DNA of 64,000 nt from a virus: positions 1-64,000 of the IMG/VR virus record IMGVR_UViG_3300030333_002409; one strand, given 5' to 3'. The notes beneath the pieces were generated by a model. That model did not search any database. It had not been told where the DNA came from and saw nothing but the letters and a program-made list of their open reading frames with translations. Of the stretch, positions 55,594-64,000 are shown one piece after another (positions within the stretch are counted from its first letter, which is position 1; the number at the start of each line of letters is the position of its first letter). The translations under genes were made by a program, and so were the position numbers.

Positions 55594-56204
55594 TAGCAGG
55601 AGCAGCAATTCTCGGAGTAGCTGGAGCAGGTGCTGGCTATATGGCTAGTATGGAGCAAACTGCCAATGCCAATAACCAAGCATGGGCTAGCTACTTAAAT
55701 AAAGAGCATCAAGCTCGGCTTCAAATCCAGAGAGAGAACGACAAACAAATCAGGGGATACCAAAAGCAGCTTCTTCAGAATCTGTATATTGGAAGAGCAG
55801 CTACTCAGACCAAGATTAGAAATAAGGCTTCGCTAAAAAGAGCAGCAATGGCACAGTCCCGAAGTCTTCATAATACTAACAAAGCAGCTTTCGATCTTTT
55901 AAAATCTTCAATCGGTTCTAGAAATGTCAGTAGCTCTTCTGGAACTGCTAGGGCTTTGAAAAGACAAGCACTTCATAATTGGTCAAATTCCTCAGCAGCT
56001 TTAACTCACAACCTGAAACAGCAAGATGCTCAAATCGATTTACAATATCAAAACACTCTTGCTCAAATGGGGACAGATGAATTCTTAACTAACTCTTATA
56101 TTGGCGGACAGGCTCCTCAAATGATTGACGGAACTTGGTCGGCAATAGCTGCTGGTGTCAGTGGCGGAACATCAGCAGCCGGTAGCATGGCCGCATGGAA
56201 ATAA
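55584..56204 (+). CDS. Internal virion protein (gp14-like)
   Basis: 206 residues (T7 gp14: 196). Starts MGLIAGAAILGVAGAGAGYM, a Gly/Ala hydrophobic N-terminus; Gln/Asn-rich helices (QTKIRNKASLKRAAMAQSRSL). This is the usual gp14 layout. In T7 gp14 is ejected and forms the outer-membrane part of the DNA channel. Start overlaps the terminase end; AAAGGAGG gives a site. Followed by two or three larger virion proteins. Confidence 0.8.
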   Translation: MGLIAGAAILGVAGAGAGYMASMEQTANANNQAWASYLNKEHQARLQIQRENDKQIRGYQKQLLQNLYIGRAATQTKIRNKASLKRAAMAQSRSLHNTNKAAFDLLKSSIGSRNVSSSSGTARALKRQALHNWSNSSAALTHNLKQQDAQIDLQYQNTLAQMGTDEFLTNSYIGGQAPQMIDGTWSAIAAGVSGGTSAAGSMAAWK

Positions 56205-56218
56205 TAAAGGAGAACTAA

Positions 56219-59200
56219 ATGCCAGCACCCGATAGTGGTAAAAGAAAAAAGGTAGGGATTGAATCTCAAATTCAGCAGCAAAATATTCTAGAGGACGTAG
56301 CTCAATTTAACGTTTCTCCCGAGAAAGCCCCAACCGTAACTGGTGGTCACCAATATCAGGGTCAGGCATATAGAGCGAATACGAGCAATACTTGGCAGGG
56401 CATAAACGCTATGTTCCAAGCTGGAACCCAAGCGGTTAGTACCGGCAAGCAGCTTTATGACATGTCTCAAGATCAGGGTGCAGAAGACGAGCGTAAGAGA
56501 ATTGAAGAAGAAATGAATAGGATGCAGGAAGAGGGCATTGGACAGCAGGAACAATGGGCTTGGCTTGAGAATCAGAAAATTGAATATCAAGATCAGAACG
56601 GAGTATGGTTCGGGGACTTAAGAAACCAAACCCAAAATATTAGCTATGCTGATCAATACAATGACGCTCAGACTGAGTTTGCTCAAAACGCCCATACCAT
56701 GAGTCCTGCTGCAAGAGTCACAGCGGCAAAGAATATCCAAGCTAGTCTACCTGAGAATCAACGATATAGAGCAGATGAGTTAGTTACAAATGCGATGCAG
56801 AACCAGCAAAGAAGCGTAGCGGCAAATGCTTCGCAAGCTGCTTTAGTTGATGTTGGTTTAGTAATTGATCAGAGAATGAGTACCTTCGAAGGTACGGAAG
56901 AACTTCTTATAGAACTGGAATCCCCTAGACCTGTCCTTGATGCCGAGGGTAATGAAACGGAAGAGCAATTTGCTTTAATTGAGGGAGCCTACGAGATAGC
57001 CCGAACGGGAGATGTCGAAGAATTAAAGGTATTCGATGAGTGGATTAGAGCACAAGTTGTAGATCGCCTGCACGCACAAGATCCCGGAATGGACGCGGAG
57101 TATGTAGAGGGAGTTATTAGAAACATTTCTACAAGTTTCCGAAAGGGAATCTTAGAGTGGAGAGACAGAGCTCTTATTCTAGACTCGGCAGCGGCACAGG
57201 AGATTGGAAACCATGCTGTCCAGCTAACTAACGGACGAGGCCCACAAGAACTTGATACCGCTATAACGGCTGCTGCTGCTGCTGTATCCGAAACACACGG
57301 AAGGGAAGAGTCTAATGCTCTGGCACAACAACTCAATCAAAAACTATGGACTAACGTGTGGGTTGAAGCCAGTGAGGATGAGTGGATTGCATGGGCAGAC
57401 GAAACTAACTTACCTCTTCAGATGCAGTGGTTTGGAGGAAGTCCTGATGATTTGGAAGGATTCCTCAGCGGTCAAGAACTTTTCCCTGAGCACTTAATGG
57501 AACCTTGGGTTATGAATCCAAATAATCCAGTACATCGTCCATTGGTTGCTAAAGCGGTAATGAAGCAAAAGTATGATGATATGTTAAGAAGAGCTAATGA
57601 GGGAGGAGAGACTGCAATCAGAGACAATCTCCTTGCCTTAGGAGCTGAACTAGAAGACCCAAATGATCCGTCTTCTCCAATTAAGTTCGGAGCACTTTGG
57701 GATTCCCGACGTTTACAAGAAGATAGAGAGATACTTATCGCAATCTCAGAGGATGCCCTTGCGGAACAAGTCGATACTTTCCAATCTCACGCTAACAACG
57801 GAGATTTAGGCGGGATGCTTCATGGGGCTATTAACATGGCTGACACCGAAACATGGGAGGAAGTATTTAAAGATCTTCCTGAGCCAATCAGAAGGCAGTT
57901 AATGGAAGGAGTTAGAGCAGCCGGGACTAGCTTAAACGCAGCCCAGAATTTTGTTGCGGAGCTAGATCGAAGTATGCTTAAGCATATAGAAGATAATATG
58001 CCTCAGTGGATTAAACAAGGATTAGATGCTACTCAAGCAGCGAACCAAGCTAGTAGAGTATATAACCAATATAAGGGCGATATTCTCAGATCTAGTCTGC
58101 CTCCATCACAGAAAGTGGAGATGATAAACGGACTCGATTCTTCTATTGGAAAGGCTGAGGGTAGAATTGAATCACGTATGAACCAAATACATACGGCCAG
58201 CCAAGCGGGGACATCTCAATCTAGGGCAAGAGACACAGCCAATGACAAGTTAATAAGCGGAGAGGGAAACACTTCAGCATCTGTTGCGGCTATGGGAGGA
58301 GAGACTGACGCTACGGTTACTCAGGTAGCGACAACTCATCCGGGAGTAATGGCAGCTCAAACATTAACTATGGAAAGACTACAGGGGTTCTTCCCACCCT
58401 TTGAAACTCGGGAAGAAGAAGAAACATTCTTCTATAGTCAGGCTAGATCGCTATATGGGGTTAACGTTCCCGATAGAAGGGCATGGCTTTTATACCAGCA
58501 AGACAAACAAGTAATTCAAGAGTGGCAAGGAGGAGGATCCTTTGCTCAGGTCTTTAATAAATTATCTCCAGAGCTTCAGAAATCTCTTCACTTTAAACTT
58601 GATGAGGAAACTGGGGCTGTCATTATTAACCCAGAAGAACGAATCGCTAACATGTCTATGTTTAAGGCAACTACCGAAGCTAAGTATTATATTGAAGAGC
58701 TTGATAGTGATCGTAATGATTTAACGGCAGCCCATAGAACTACTATCAGGAAGAGAGCAGTAGCCAGACTTCAAGAAGCTACCGACGTAATTGATAAATA
58801 TTATATGACACTAAAGCCCGGACAAGTTCCTTCTGCTCAAGATGCTGAGAAAGTACAAGCAGCTTTAGCATACATTGTTCAATATGGAGTTAACTTTGAT
58901 AACTCTCCTACAGCCCACTCTATCATGCAGACTGTCTATAATGGAGATAGATCAAATATAACTATGAGGTCTTTGAGGGTAATGATGCCTACTCTCAAAT
59001 CTCTTTACACCGCTCAGGATTTGGGAGCAGCATCTCCCTCAGAAATTCTTAATCAGATGAGAGATGGACACCAAAACTTTTTAGTAATCCGAAGTCTTCT
59101 TACTCATGCTCAAGCATCTGCTCCGGGCGAAAGAACAGAAATCTTTACCGATGCTTCTATGGCTGTGGGTTTTCTGACAAATGGTTCCCAAGATTTGCTA

Positions 59201-61504
59201 AAAGCCGCGATTACTGATGTACTAGCATTACGAGACATCGAAGGAGAAGGAACCGGTCAGGGGTCAGGATTTTACCCACAGAGTTTCTATGAGGGAGACC
59301 TTCGAGATCTAGAGGGCATTGATTTATGGATGAACGACTCTAACTACTCTACGTCAGCATATATTTATGGAAAAGACGGAAGCGAGAGAGAAGTCCCGTT
59401 AAAGAACAATCCATGTGATATCGTCTCCCAACAACTTCAGGCTATTGTCGGGGATTTAGGAGACGGAAATAAATCTTCTGATGATATGAATAGAACCTTT
59501 AATATCACTTCTGGAAATTACGCGGCTAGCGGATCTTCGGTATATTCACAAAATGCTAATGGGGAATGGGGATGGTATCCCGCGAACGATCAGAATATAC
59601 AGAGCAACTGGGGCGGGGACGTAGACCAAGGCCAGTCTCAGCGTATCGATCCAGAAAGATTCTGCATAGATTTTCTAGGAAAAAGCGGTCGATGGAAACC
59701 TCCGCAGTATGATGAAGTGGCTGAAAGAGAGGGAAAAGATCATGTCACGATTGCTCTTAGAGATGAAAACGGGGGATGGACTTACGAAAGTATAATGGCT
59801 CATTATATAGCAACACAGCTTTGCCCAAACGGAGACACTTCTGCATGGAACCAAGCTTGTGCTTTAGCCGCTACTATTAACGAAGGCAACCCAGATGTCA
59901 ATATTTATAGAGGATGGCAAGGAATCGGCAACATCCTCGATCTTGTCGATCCAATGATGGATGACACTGGATGGAGGATTCCATCTTCTCCTTCTGGAGT
60001 AAGAGGTGTCTTAGAGCCGCTAGTTGTTGACCCCGGAGAAACTTTAAAAGAAGACACAAGTGCTCATTCTCTTTATGAGAGAAGAGCATACGAATGGTTT
60101 GAGATTACTCCTCGTCCGGGATTTGATGTTCTTATATCTCCTTCAGGGCATGAGGGGGCTAGAAGAGGAATGGTTACTTCTAACTTGACGGTTCTTGAAC
60201 CGGGACAAACGACAGCTAATATACGCGATCATGAATTAGGAGGAGACTACGTTCAAACCGGAGGATACACAAGCTTCTCAGGCTTTGCGACAGCTAATCA
60301 AAGACACGGCTTTGGTTTAATATACGGTGAAAGCGAGGCTCAGGCTCGTCGTATTAACGAAGAGGGCGAAGCAATCCCATACAATAACGAGGAGTATTAT
60401 GGCATATCTCAAGTATTAATTCCATACTATTCTGACCCTAGAAGTACAGGAGTTCTTACCGATCCCTTTATTGATACCTTACATGAAGTCACACTTGCAG
60501 ATGGAACGGTTGAAGAGCAAGGCGTAACTGTTAAACGAGTTCAATACGCGGAACGTCTTTGGGGAGATCTTGTAACAAACGCACCATTGGGCTTTAGGCG
60601 GGACGGAACGCCAAAGCACACTGGCCATCATGGAATTATTACCAATGATGAGGGTCAGTTAGTAACTGAGCTTTCTTTTGATTTCGAAGCTGATGGTGTT
60701 AAATACTTCGCACCTCTGATTGTTCCTGACTCTACGCCTGAAGAGATTCAGTTTATGGCTAATGGAGGCGAGCCTACTACAGAAATGTACGAGAAAGCCC
60801 AACAATGGGCTATTTCTCAGGTATCGCAAGGAAAGAGTCCATTTAAGGAATCCAAGACTGCCCTACAAATGAGAGTTCGATATGCTCAGTTTAAACAGTT
60901 TATTGTTGATAATGTTGACGAAGAAATTATTCTAACAGAAGCAACAGAAGGAGAAGAAGGGTCGCGAGAGAGAGTGCTTAGTGGGCTCGATAATATGGCA
61001 GCTAGGCTTCTTCATATTAAACCCTCTGAGGGCTGGTATCCTGAAGGTGAAACTACTGGGTGGACTATGGAGGAAAGAATGGGCAAGCATCCTACGATTG
61101 CTGTTTTACATGGTTTTAATAAAGTCTTACTAGATTGTGGTCTTGGAGGAAATCGAGAACTAGACAGAGCTATCGATGATATTCCTATTGGTCCTCGTGG
61201 AGGAATACACTGGGCAAACCAAGGCACATACCGCTACGACTTAAGTGAATTAGATCGAACCAGAACAGGAAGACCAACTTTAGTAATGAGTTTTAAAAGT
61301 GGAGGCAGACAGACCGCAGAGACTAGCAACATTCATTTAAGAGGAAATACTAGCATGAGCGACCCCGGATTCTTTGGGTTACAGTACAGTGGCGAGTCCA
61401 CTTTACACGAACTCCGAGGAGCGGATGAAGTAACTACAATAGAAAGTAGACCAGATACCGGTAAAGTTGACGTTACCGTAGATGATGAAGGAGATCAATC
61501 TTGA
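56219..61504 (+). CDS. Large internal virion protein (gp15/gp16-like)
   Basis: 1,761 residues, between gp14-like and the next giant gene. Long Gln/Glu/Ala-rich helical stretches in the first two thirds and a beta-rich C-terminal part with HTGHHGIITNDEGQLVTELS, DGVKYFAPLIVPDSTPEEIQ and PTTEMYEKAQQWAISQVSQG, a block that resembles a small domain found in large phage virion proteins. I saw no lytic transglycosylase motif. By position it is the counterpart of T7 gp15/gp16, ejected into the periplasm. AAAGGAG precedes ATG. Confidence 0.75.
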   Translation: MPAPDSGKRKKVGIESQIQQQNILEDVAQFNVSPEKAPTVTGGHQYQGQAYRANTSNTWQGINAMFQAGTQAVSTGKQLYDMSQDQGAEDERKRIEEEMNRMQEEGIGQQEQWAWLENQKIEYQDQNGVWFGDLRNQTQNISYADQYNDAQTEFAQNAHTMSPAARVTAAKNIQASLPENQRYRADELVTNAMQNQQRSVAANASQAALVDVGLVIDQRMSTFEGTEELLIELESPRPVLDAEGNETEEQFALIEGAYEIARTGDVEELKVFDEWIRAQVVDRLHAQDPGMDAEYVEGVIRNISTSFRKGILEWRDRALILDSAAAQEIGNHAVQLTNGRGPQELDTAITAAAAAVSETHGREESNALAQQLNQKLWTNVWVEASEDEWIAWADETNLPLQMQWFGGSPDDLEGFLSGQELFPEHLMEPWVMNPNNPVHRPLVAKAVMKQKYDDMLRRANEGGETAIRDNLLALGAELEDPNDPSSPIKFGALWDSRRLQEDREILIAISEDALAEQVDTFQSHANNGDLGGMLHGAINMADTETWEEVFKDLPEPIRRQLMEGVRAAGTSLNAAQNFVAELDRSMLKHIEDNMPQWIKQGLDATQAANQASRVYNQYKGDILRSSLPPSQKVEMINGLDSSIGKAEGRIESRMNQIHTASQAGTSQSRARDTANDKLISGEGNTSASVAAMGGETDATVTQVATTHPGVMAAQTLTMERLQGFFPPFETREEEETFFYSQARSLYGVNVPDRRAWLLYQQDKQVIQEWQGGGSFAQVFNKLSPELQKSLHFKLDEETGAVIINPEERIANMSMFKATTEAKYYIEELDSDRNDLTAAHRTTIRKRAVARLQEATDVIDKYYMTLKPGQVPSAQDAEKVQAALAYIVQYGVNFDNSPTAHSIMQTVYNGDRSNITMRSLRVMMPTLKSLYTAQDLGAASPSEILNQMRDGHQNFLVIRSLLTHAQASAPGERTEIFTDASMAVGFLTNGSQDLLKAAITDVLALRDIEGEGTGQGSGFYPQSFYEGDLRDLEGIDLWMNDSNYSTSAYIYGKDGSEREVPLKNNPCDIVSQQLQAIVGDLGDGNKSSDDMNRTFNITSGNYAASGSSVYSQNANGEWGWYPANDQNIQSNWGGDVDQGQSQRIDPERFCIDFLGKSGRWKPPQYDEVAEREGKDHVTIALRDENGGWTYESIMAHYIATQLCPNGDTSAWNQACALAATINEGNPDVNIYRGWQGIGNILDLVDPMMDDTGWRIPSSPSGVRGVLEPLVVDPGETLKEDTSAHSLYERRAYEWFEITPRPGFDVLISPSGHEGARRGMVTSNLTVLEPGQTTANIRDHELGGDYVQTGGYTSFSGFATANQRHGFGLIYGESEAQARRINEEGEAIPYNNEEYYGISQVLIPYYSDPRSTGVLTDPFIDTLHEVTLADGTVEEQGVTVKRVQYAERLWGDLVTNAPLGFRRDGTPKHTGHHGIITNDEGQLVTELSFDFEADGVKYFAPLIVPDSTPEEIQFMANGGEPTTEMYEKAQQWAISQVSQGKSPFKESKTALQMRVRYAQFKQFIVDNVDEEIILTEATEGEEGSRERVLSGLDNMAARLLHIKPSEGWYPEGETTGWTMEERMGKHPTIAVLHGFNKVLLDCGLGGNRELDRAIDDIPIGPRGGIHWANQGTYRYDLSELDRTRTGRPTLVMSFKSGGRQTAETSNIHLRGNTSMSDPGFFGLQYSGESTLHELRGADEVTTIESRPDTGKVDVTVDDEGDQS

Positions 61505-64000
61505 CGCAGTTAGACAAACCCGATTGGAATTCAATGAATGTTCCACTTCCCAAAACTGCTGATGAGCTTTGGGCGGAACGAATCGAGAAGCAGGATAAAG
61601 CTCGGAGAGAGATGCACTTTGCTAGAGAAAATTACTTTAGACATTCTCGCCAATACGGGGAATCTGTAGATAGAAAAGCTAACGATATTAGAACCATGCT
61701 TCCTCAGGAATATTTTGAGGCGGCAAACTTCAAGATGAAGGCAGACAACTCAGCATGGTTAGAAACTCTCCCTGAAAACTTCCAACAAGAAGCAACGGAA
61801 GAACAAAAGGGTGAGTTTGGGGTAGCTTGGTTTAATCCTTATGAACAAAAAATGGTCTACGGTTTGATGAGTGCAAATGAAGCACTCTTTATGCACACTG
61901 GTCTAGATCACGCGACAGGACTGGCTAATAGAAACGCTCGGAATCTGTATCTTCGTTCCTCCTTCATTATGAATGAAGATTTAAGAACCCAACTAGGCGG
62001 TGTTTTCTTGAGCGAATACGCTGAGGATAAGGATGATATTGCAGCTTATCGAACAGCTCTTTACAATATTGAGGATTGGACTAACTTAGTCACACTAGGG
62101 GATCCCGGAGTAAAATCCCCGCTCTTAAATAACGTCTTCGGAAGCGGTGTTGAAGACCGGTTCTATACGCAGCCTTCTCACTTAGAGGGGGAAAACATTA
62201 GTGGACAGATGTTAGAAATATTCAAAACAAATGCTGAGGATCTTTACAACAATCTCGTATTAAACGGCATTGATGTAGATAACATTACTAAGCAAGCTAG
62301 AAATACGCATGAGTTTATGGGGATTATTATGGGGGCTCAGGCTGAGCAGACTATTGGACTGTCTCTTGCTTATTCTGAAATGACCGGAGGACATACAGCC
62401 GATACCGTCTGGGCATTTATACGGGACTCAATAATTGATGATCCCGACTCTGCCGCAGAGCTTGGAATAGGTTTAGCCTTATCTTGGACGGGTGTTGTTC
62501 CTCTTGCTATCGCAGCAGTCAAAGCCGGTAAGATAGCGAAAAAATTATATGAGTTTAATAAGTATATGGAAAAGTCAAGAAAACTTATGACAGCTCTTCG
62601 ACTGGTTCGACAGGGACATAAAGTTCTTCCTTCCCAAATCCCAAACACCATCATGACAAAAGTTCTTCCAGATGTGGCTAAGCTTCCATGGTATGCTCCT
62701 AAGAAATTAGGTATTAGAAGTACCGCGAACTTTGTTGAAGGCGTAATGGAAGGTAGTGCTGTCTCCTACTTAGATCAACACCATAGAATTGAATACCAAG
62801 GACAAGAAGGATATCATTTAGGGGGCATGGTAGCTGAGGGTTTGTTAGAGGGTATTGTTTCTATTGGTCTTAACCCAACAATGGGGACTGTGTTTGGAGG
62901 ATCCCAAGCAGCTTTAGGCTACACTGCTGGCTGGGTAGGGGATAGATTTGGTCCCTTGGCTACGGGAAGTAACATTCGGGATGCTGTTAATCTTTCCTTA
63001 CAGCTAAATAGAACAGAGAGCAGTGATCAGTTCGATGAGGTGATTAGACACTTCCACTTAACTGGAGAAGTTAAATCATTCTTATCTACAGAATTAGGAA
63101 GACCAATTACCAACAAAGACTTAGCAAACGGGTCTCCTATGGGAGAAGCAGCAAGGTTCTTATTAAACACTTTAGATAATAACCACGGTAGTGAGAATGA
63201 TCCTCTCATGGATATATTCAGATCTTATCAGGCGAATAAACTACGGCAAAAACAAAGATGGGAACAACAGAACGAGCAGCGAAAAGAAAAGGGATTAGAT
63301 CCTCTTCCTGAACAAAGCTCCCAGCCTGAAGACGTTATGGCTTCTCTTCTTAGAATCGGATATTCTCGACAATTAAGCAGAGGAACGGCAACGATGGATT
63401 CCGATACCTTTGAACGTTTTGTTCAAGGTAAGTGGATTAATGCCCGTATCCAGAGACTAGCTGACCAAGCTGGAATGAAACCAGAAGAGTATAGAGAATG
63501 GTTGATGGATCCCGATCACCAAGAGAGGCTAATCGGTCTTGTTCCAGACGAACTGCAAATGGAAGTTAGAAGACGGGTTGGAGAAAAAGAAACATCGTGG
63601 GAGACAGTTAACGACACTCTGAACCAGATTATTAGTGAAAGGTTCGCTGCTGAAATGGATCAAGAAGCCGCTGGAAGAGAGGCGGATGAAGAAGCGGAAA
63701 CGGCTGTTGTAAATCTCATAGACTCTATTAGAGAGAAGCTAATCTATGGTGAGGTTCCCTTTATGGATGTCAGGCTCCCTAGTGGCCGTATTATACGAGT
63801 CAGTAACTCAGAGATGGAAGCTCCTGTTATCGATACGCTAGATAGTGTTAGAGAGAAGATCACCGCAAGAAGAGACAAAGCTTTAGAGGACGGGGATAGC
63901 GAACTTGTCGACATCTTTAATTCGTTCCTTGAAAGATTTGAGGGAATTGCAACAGATGCCCAAGCTACTGTTGACAGCCACGGTATGGATCCGATAGTCC
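61501..64000 (+). CDS. Giant internal virion protein, 3' end outside window
   Basis: At least 833 residues, open to the last base. Start is TTG 61501 (AAGGAG 8 nt upstream, overlapping the previous TGA). The first residues are MTQLDKPDWNSMNVPLPKTA. Two hydrophobic stretches, AELGIGLALSWTGVVPLAIAA (about 62458-62520) and GLLEGIVSIGLNPTMG (about 62839-62886), suggest membrane insertion. Between them and after are charged helices. Probably an ejection protein; whether it reaches the frame at position 1 cannot be told, since the two frames are out of phase across the window ends. Confidence 0.7.
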   Translation, partial: MTQLDKPDWNSMNVPLPKTADELWAERIEKQDKARREMHFARENYFRHSRQYGESVDRKANDIRTMLPQEYFEAANFKMKADNSAWLETLPENFQQEATEEQKGEFGVAWFNPYEQKMVYGLMSANEALFMHTGLDHATGLANRNARNLYLRSSFIMNEDLRTQLGGVFLSEYAEDKDDIAAYRTALYNIEDWTNLVTLGDPGVKSPLLNNVFGSGVEDRFYTQPSHLEGENISGQMLEIFKTNAEDLYNNLVLNGIDVDNITKQARNTHEFMGIIMGAQAEQTIGLSLAYSEMTGGHTADTVWAFIRDSIIDDPDSAAELGIGLALSWTGVVPLAIAAVKAGKIAKKLYEFNKYMEKSRKLMTALRLVRQGHKVLPSQIPNTIMTKVLPDVAKLPWYAPKKLGIRSTANFVEGVMEGSAVSYLDQHHRIEYQGQEGYHLGGMVAEGLLEGIVSIGLNPTMGTVFGGSQAALGYTAGWVGDRFGPLATGSNIRDAVNLSLQLNRTESSDQFDEVIRHFHLTGEVKSFLSTELGRPITNKDLANGSPMGEAARFLLNTLDNNHGSENDPLMDIFRSYQANKLRQKQRWEQQNEQRKEKGLDPLPEQSSQPEDVMASLLRIGYSRQLSRGTATMDSDTFERFVQGKWINARIQRLADQAGMKPEEYREWLMDPDHQERLIGLVPDELQMEVRRRVGEKETSWETVNDTLNQIISERFAAEMDQEAAGREADEEAETAVVNLIDSIREKLIYGEVPFMDVRLPSGRIIRVSNSEMEAPVIDTLDSVREKITARRDKALEDGDSELVDIFNSFLERFEGIATDAQATVDSHGMDPIV

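Noticed and set aside
61501-64000. Joining of the last frame to the first across a circular end
   Set aside because: The last frame ends after one base of a codon, so the junction reads ccc-aga-aag... and meets a stop (TGA) within a few codons; the frames are out of phase, and the window is probably only part of a larger genome.

Overview
The window is one long, entirely plus-strand stretch of a tailed, T7-like (podovirus-type) phage genome. Visible T7-supergroup hallmarks are single-subunit RNA polymerase, gp2.5-like SSB, gp4-like primase-helicase, gp5-like DNA polymerase, gp6-like exonuclease, gp8 portal, gp9 scaffold, gp10 capsid, gp11/gp12 tail tube proteins, gp17-type fibre adaptors, gp14-like internal virion protein and a large terminase. 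Both edges of the window lie inside giant reading frames, so the genome is larger than 64 kb. The last frame and the first frame do not join in phase, so the window is not simply a closed circle.

Layout. 1-9774: 3' part of a giant late virion protein (more than 3,250 residues visible) with a zincin motif. 9775-16176: early region, visibly GC-richer than the rest. It has short unknown genes separated by strong RNA hairpins, the first RNA polymerase (RNAP1, 13373-15475), and a 700-nt non-coding block with repeated hairpin-plus-AATAGAA units and a possible pseudoknot. 16177-21241: tightly coupled small genes, many very acidic, including a sulfotransferase-like protein, an Api92-like protein, a DUF932-like protein and a reduced citrate-synthase-like protein. 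21232-21870: three tRNAs, Arg(UCU), Leu(UAA) and a CAU tRNA that looks like Ile2. All three read A-ending codons. 22238-33164: a second, longer RNA polymerase (RNAP2, 22300-24747) and the replication genes (phosphoesterase, SSB, RusA, primase-helicase, DNA polymerase, DUF4406, dNMP kinase, exonuclease). 33107-36548: small structural or unknown genes and a class II ribonucleotide reductase. 36541-64000: morphogenesis genes, with a terminator after the capsid gene, two gp17-type adaptor/fibre genes, a third large fibre-like gene, a cluster of small membrane and terminase genes, and three internal-virion or giant genes.

How it may work. Two complete T7-type RNA polymerases in one genome suggest a two-step transcription cascade. 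A 16-nt element (core CCCTTATATCGGGTCT) occurs at four gene-boundary positions: before RNAP2, before the SSB operon, at the exonuclease stop codon, and after the giant gene. Two copies are followed at once by a 7-bp, 3-nt-loop hairpin. A different set of 7-bp, 3-nt-loop hairpins followed by AATAGAA lies just downstream of RNAP1. These look like two promoter classes, one possibly hairpin-based as in N4 virion RNAP promoters, but which polymerase reads which is unknown. The GC-rich early and capsid genes beside AT-richer late genes, together with tRNAs for AGA, UUA and probably AUA, suggest a host that rarely uses those codons. An early membrane protein ends in a PEP-CTERM-like tail, a weak hint of an exosortase-bearing host. 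All functions come from motifs read by eye; no database search was possible.
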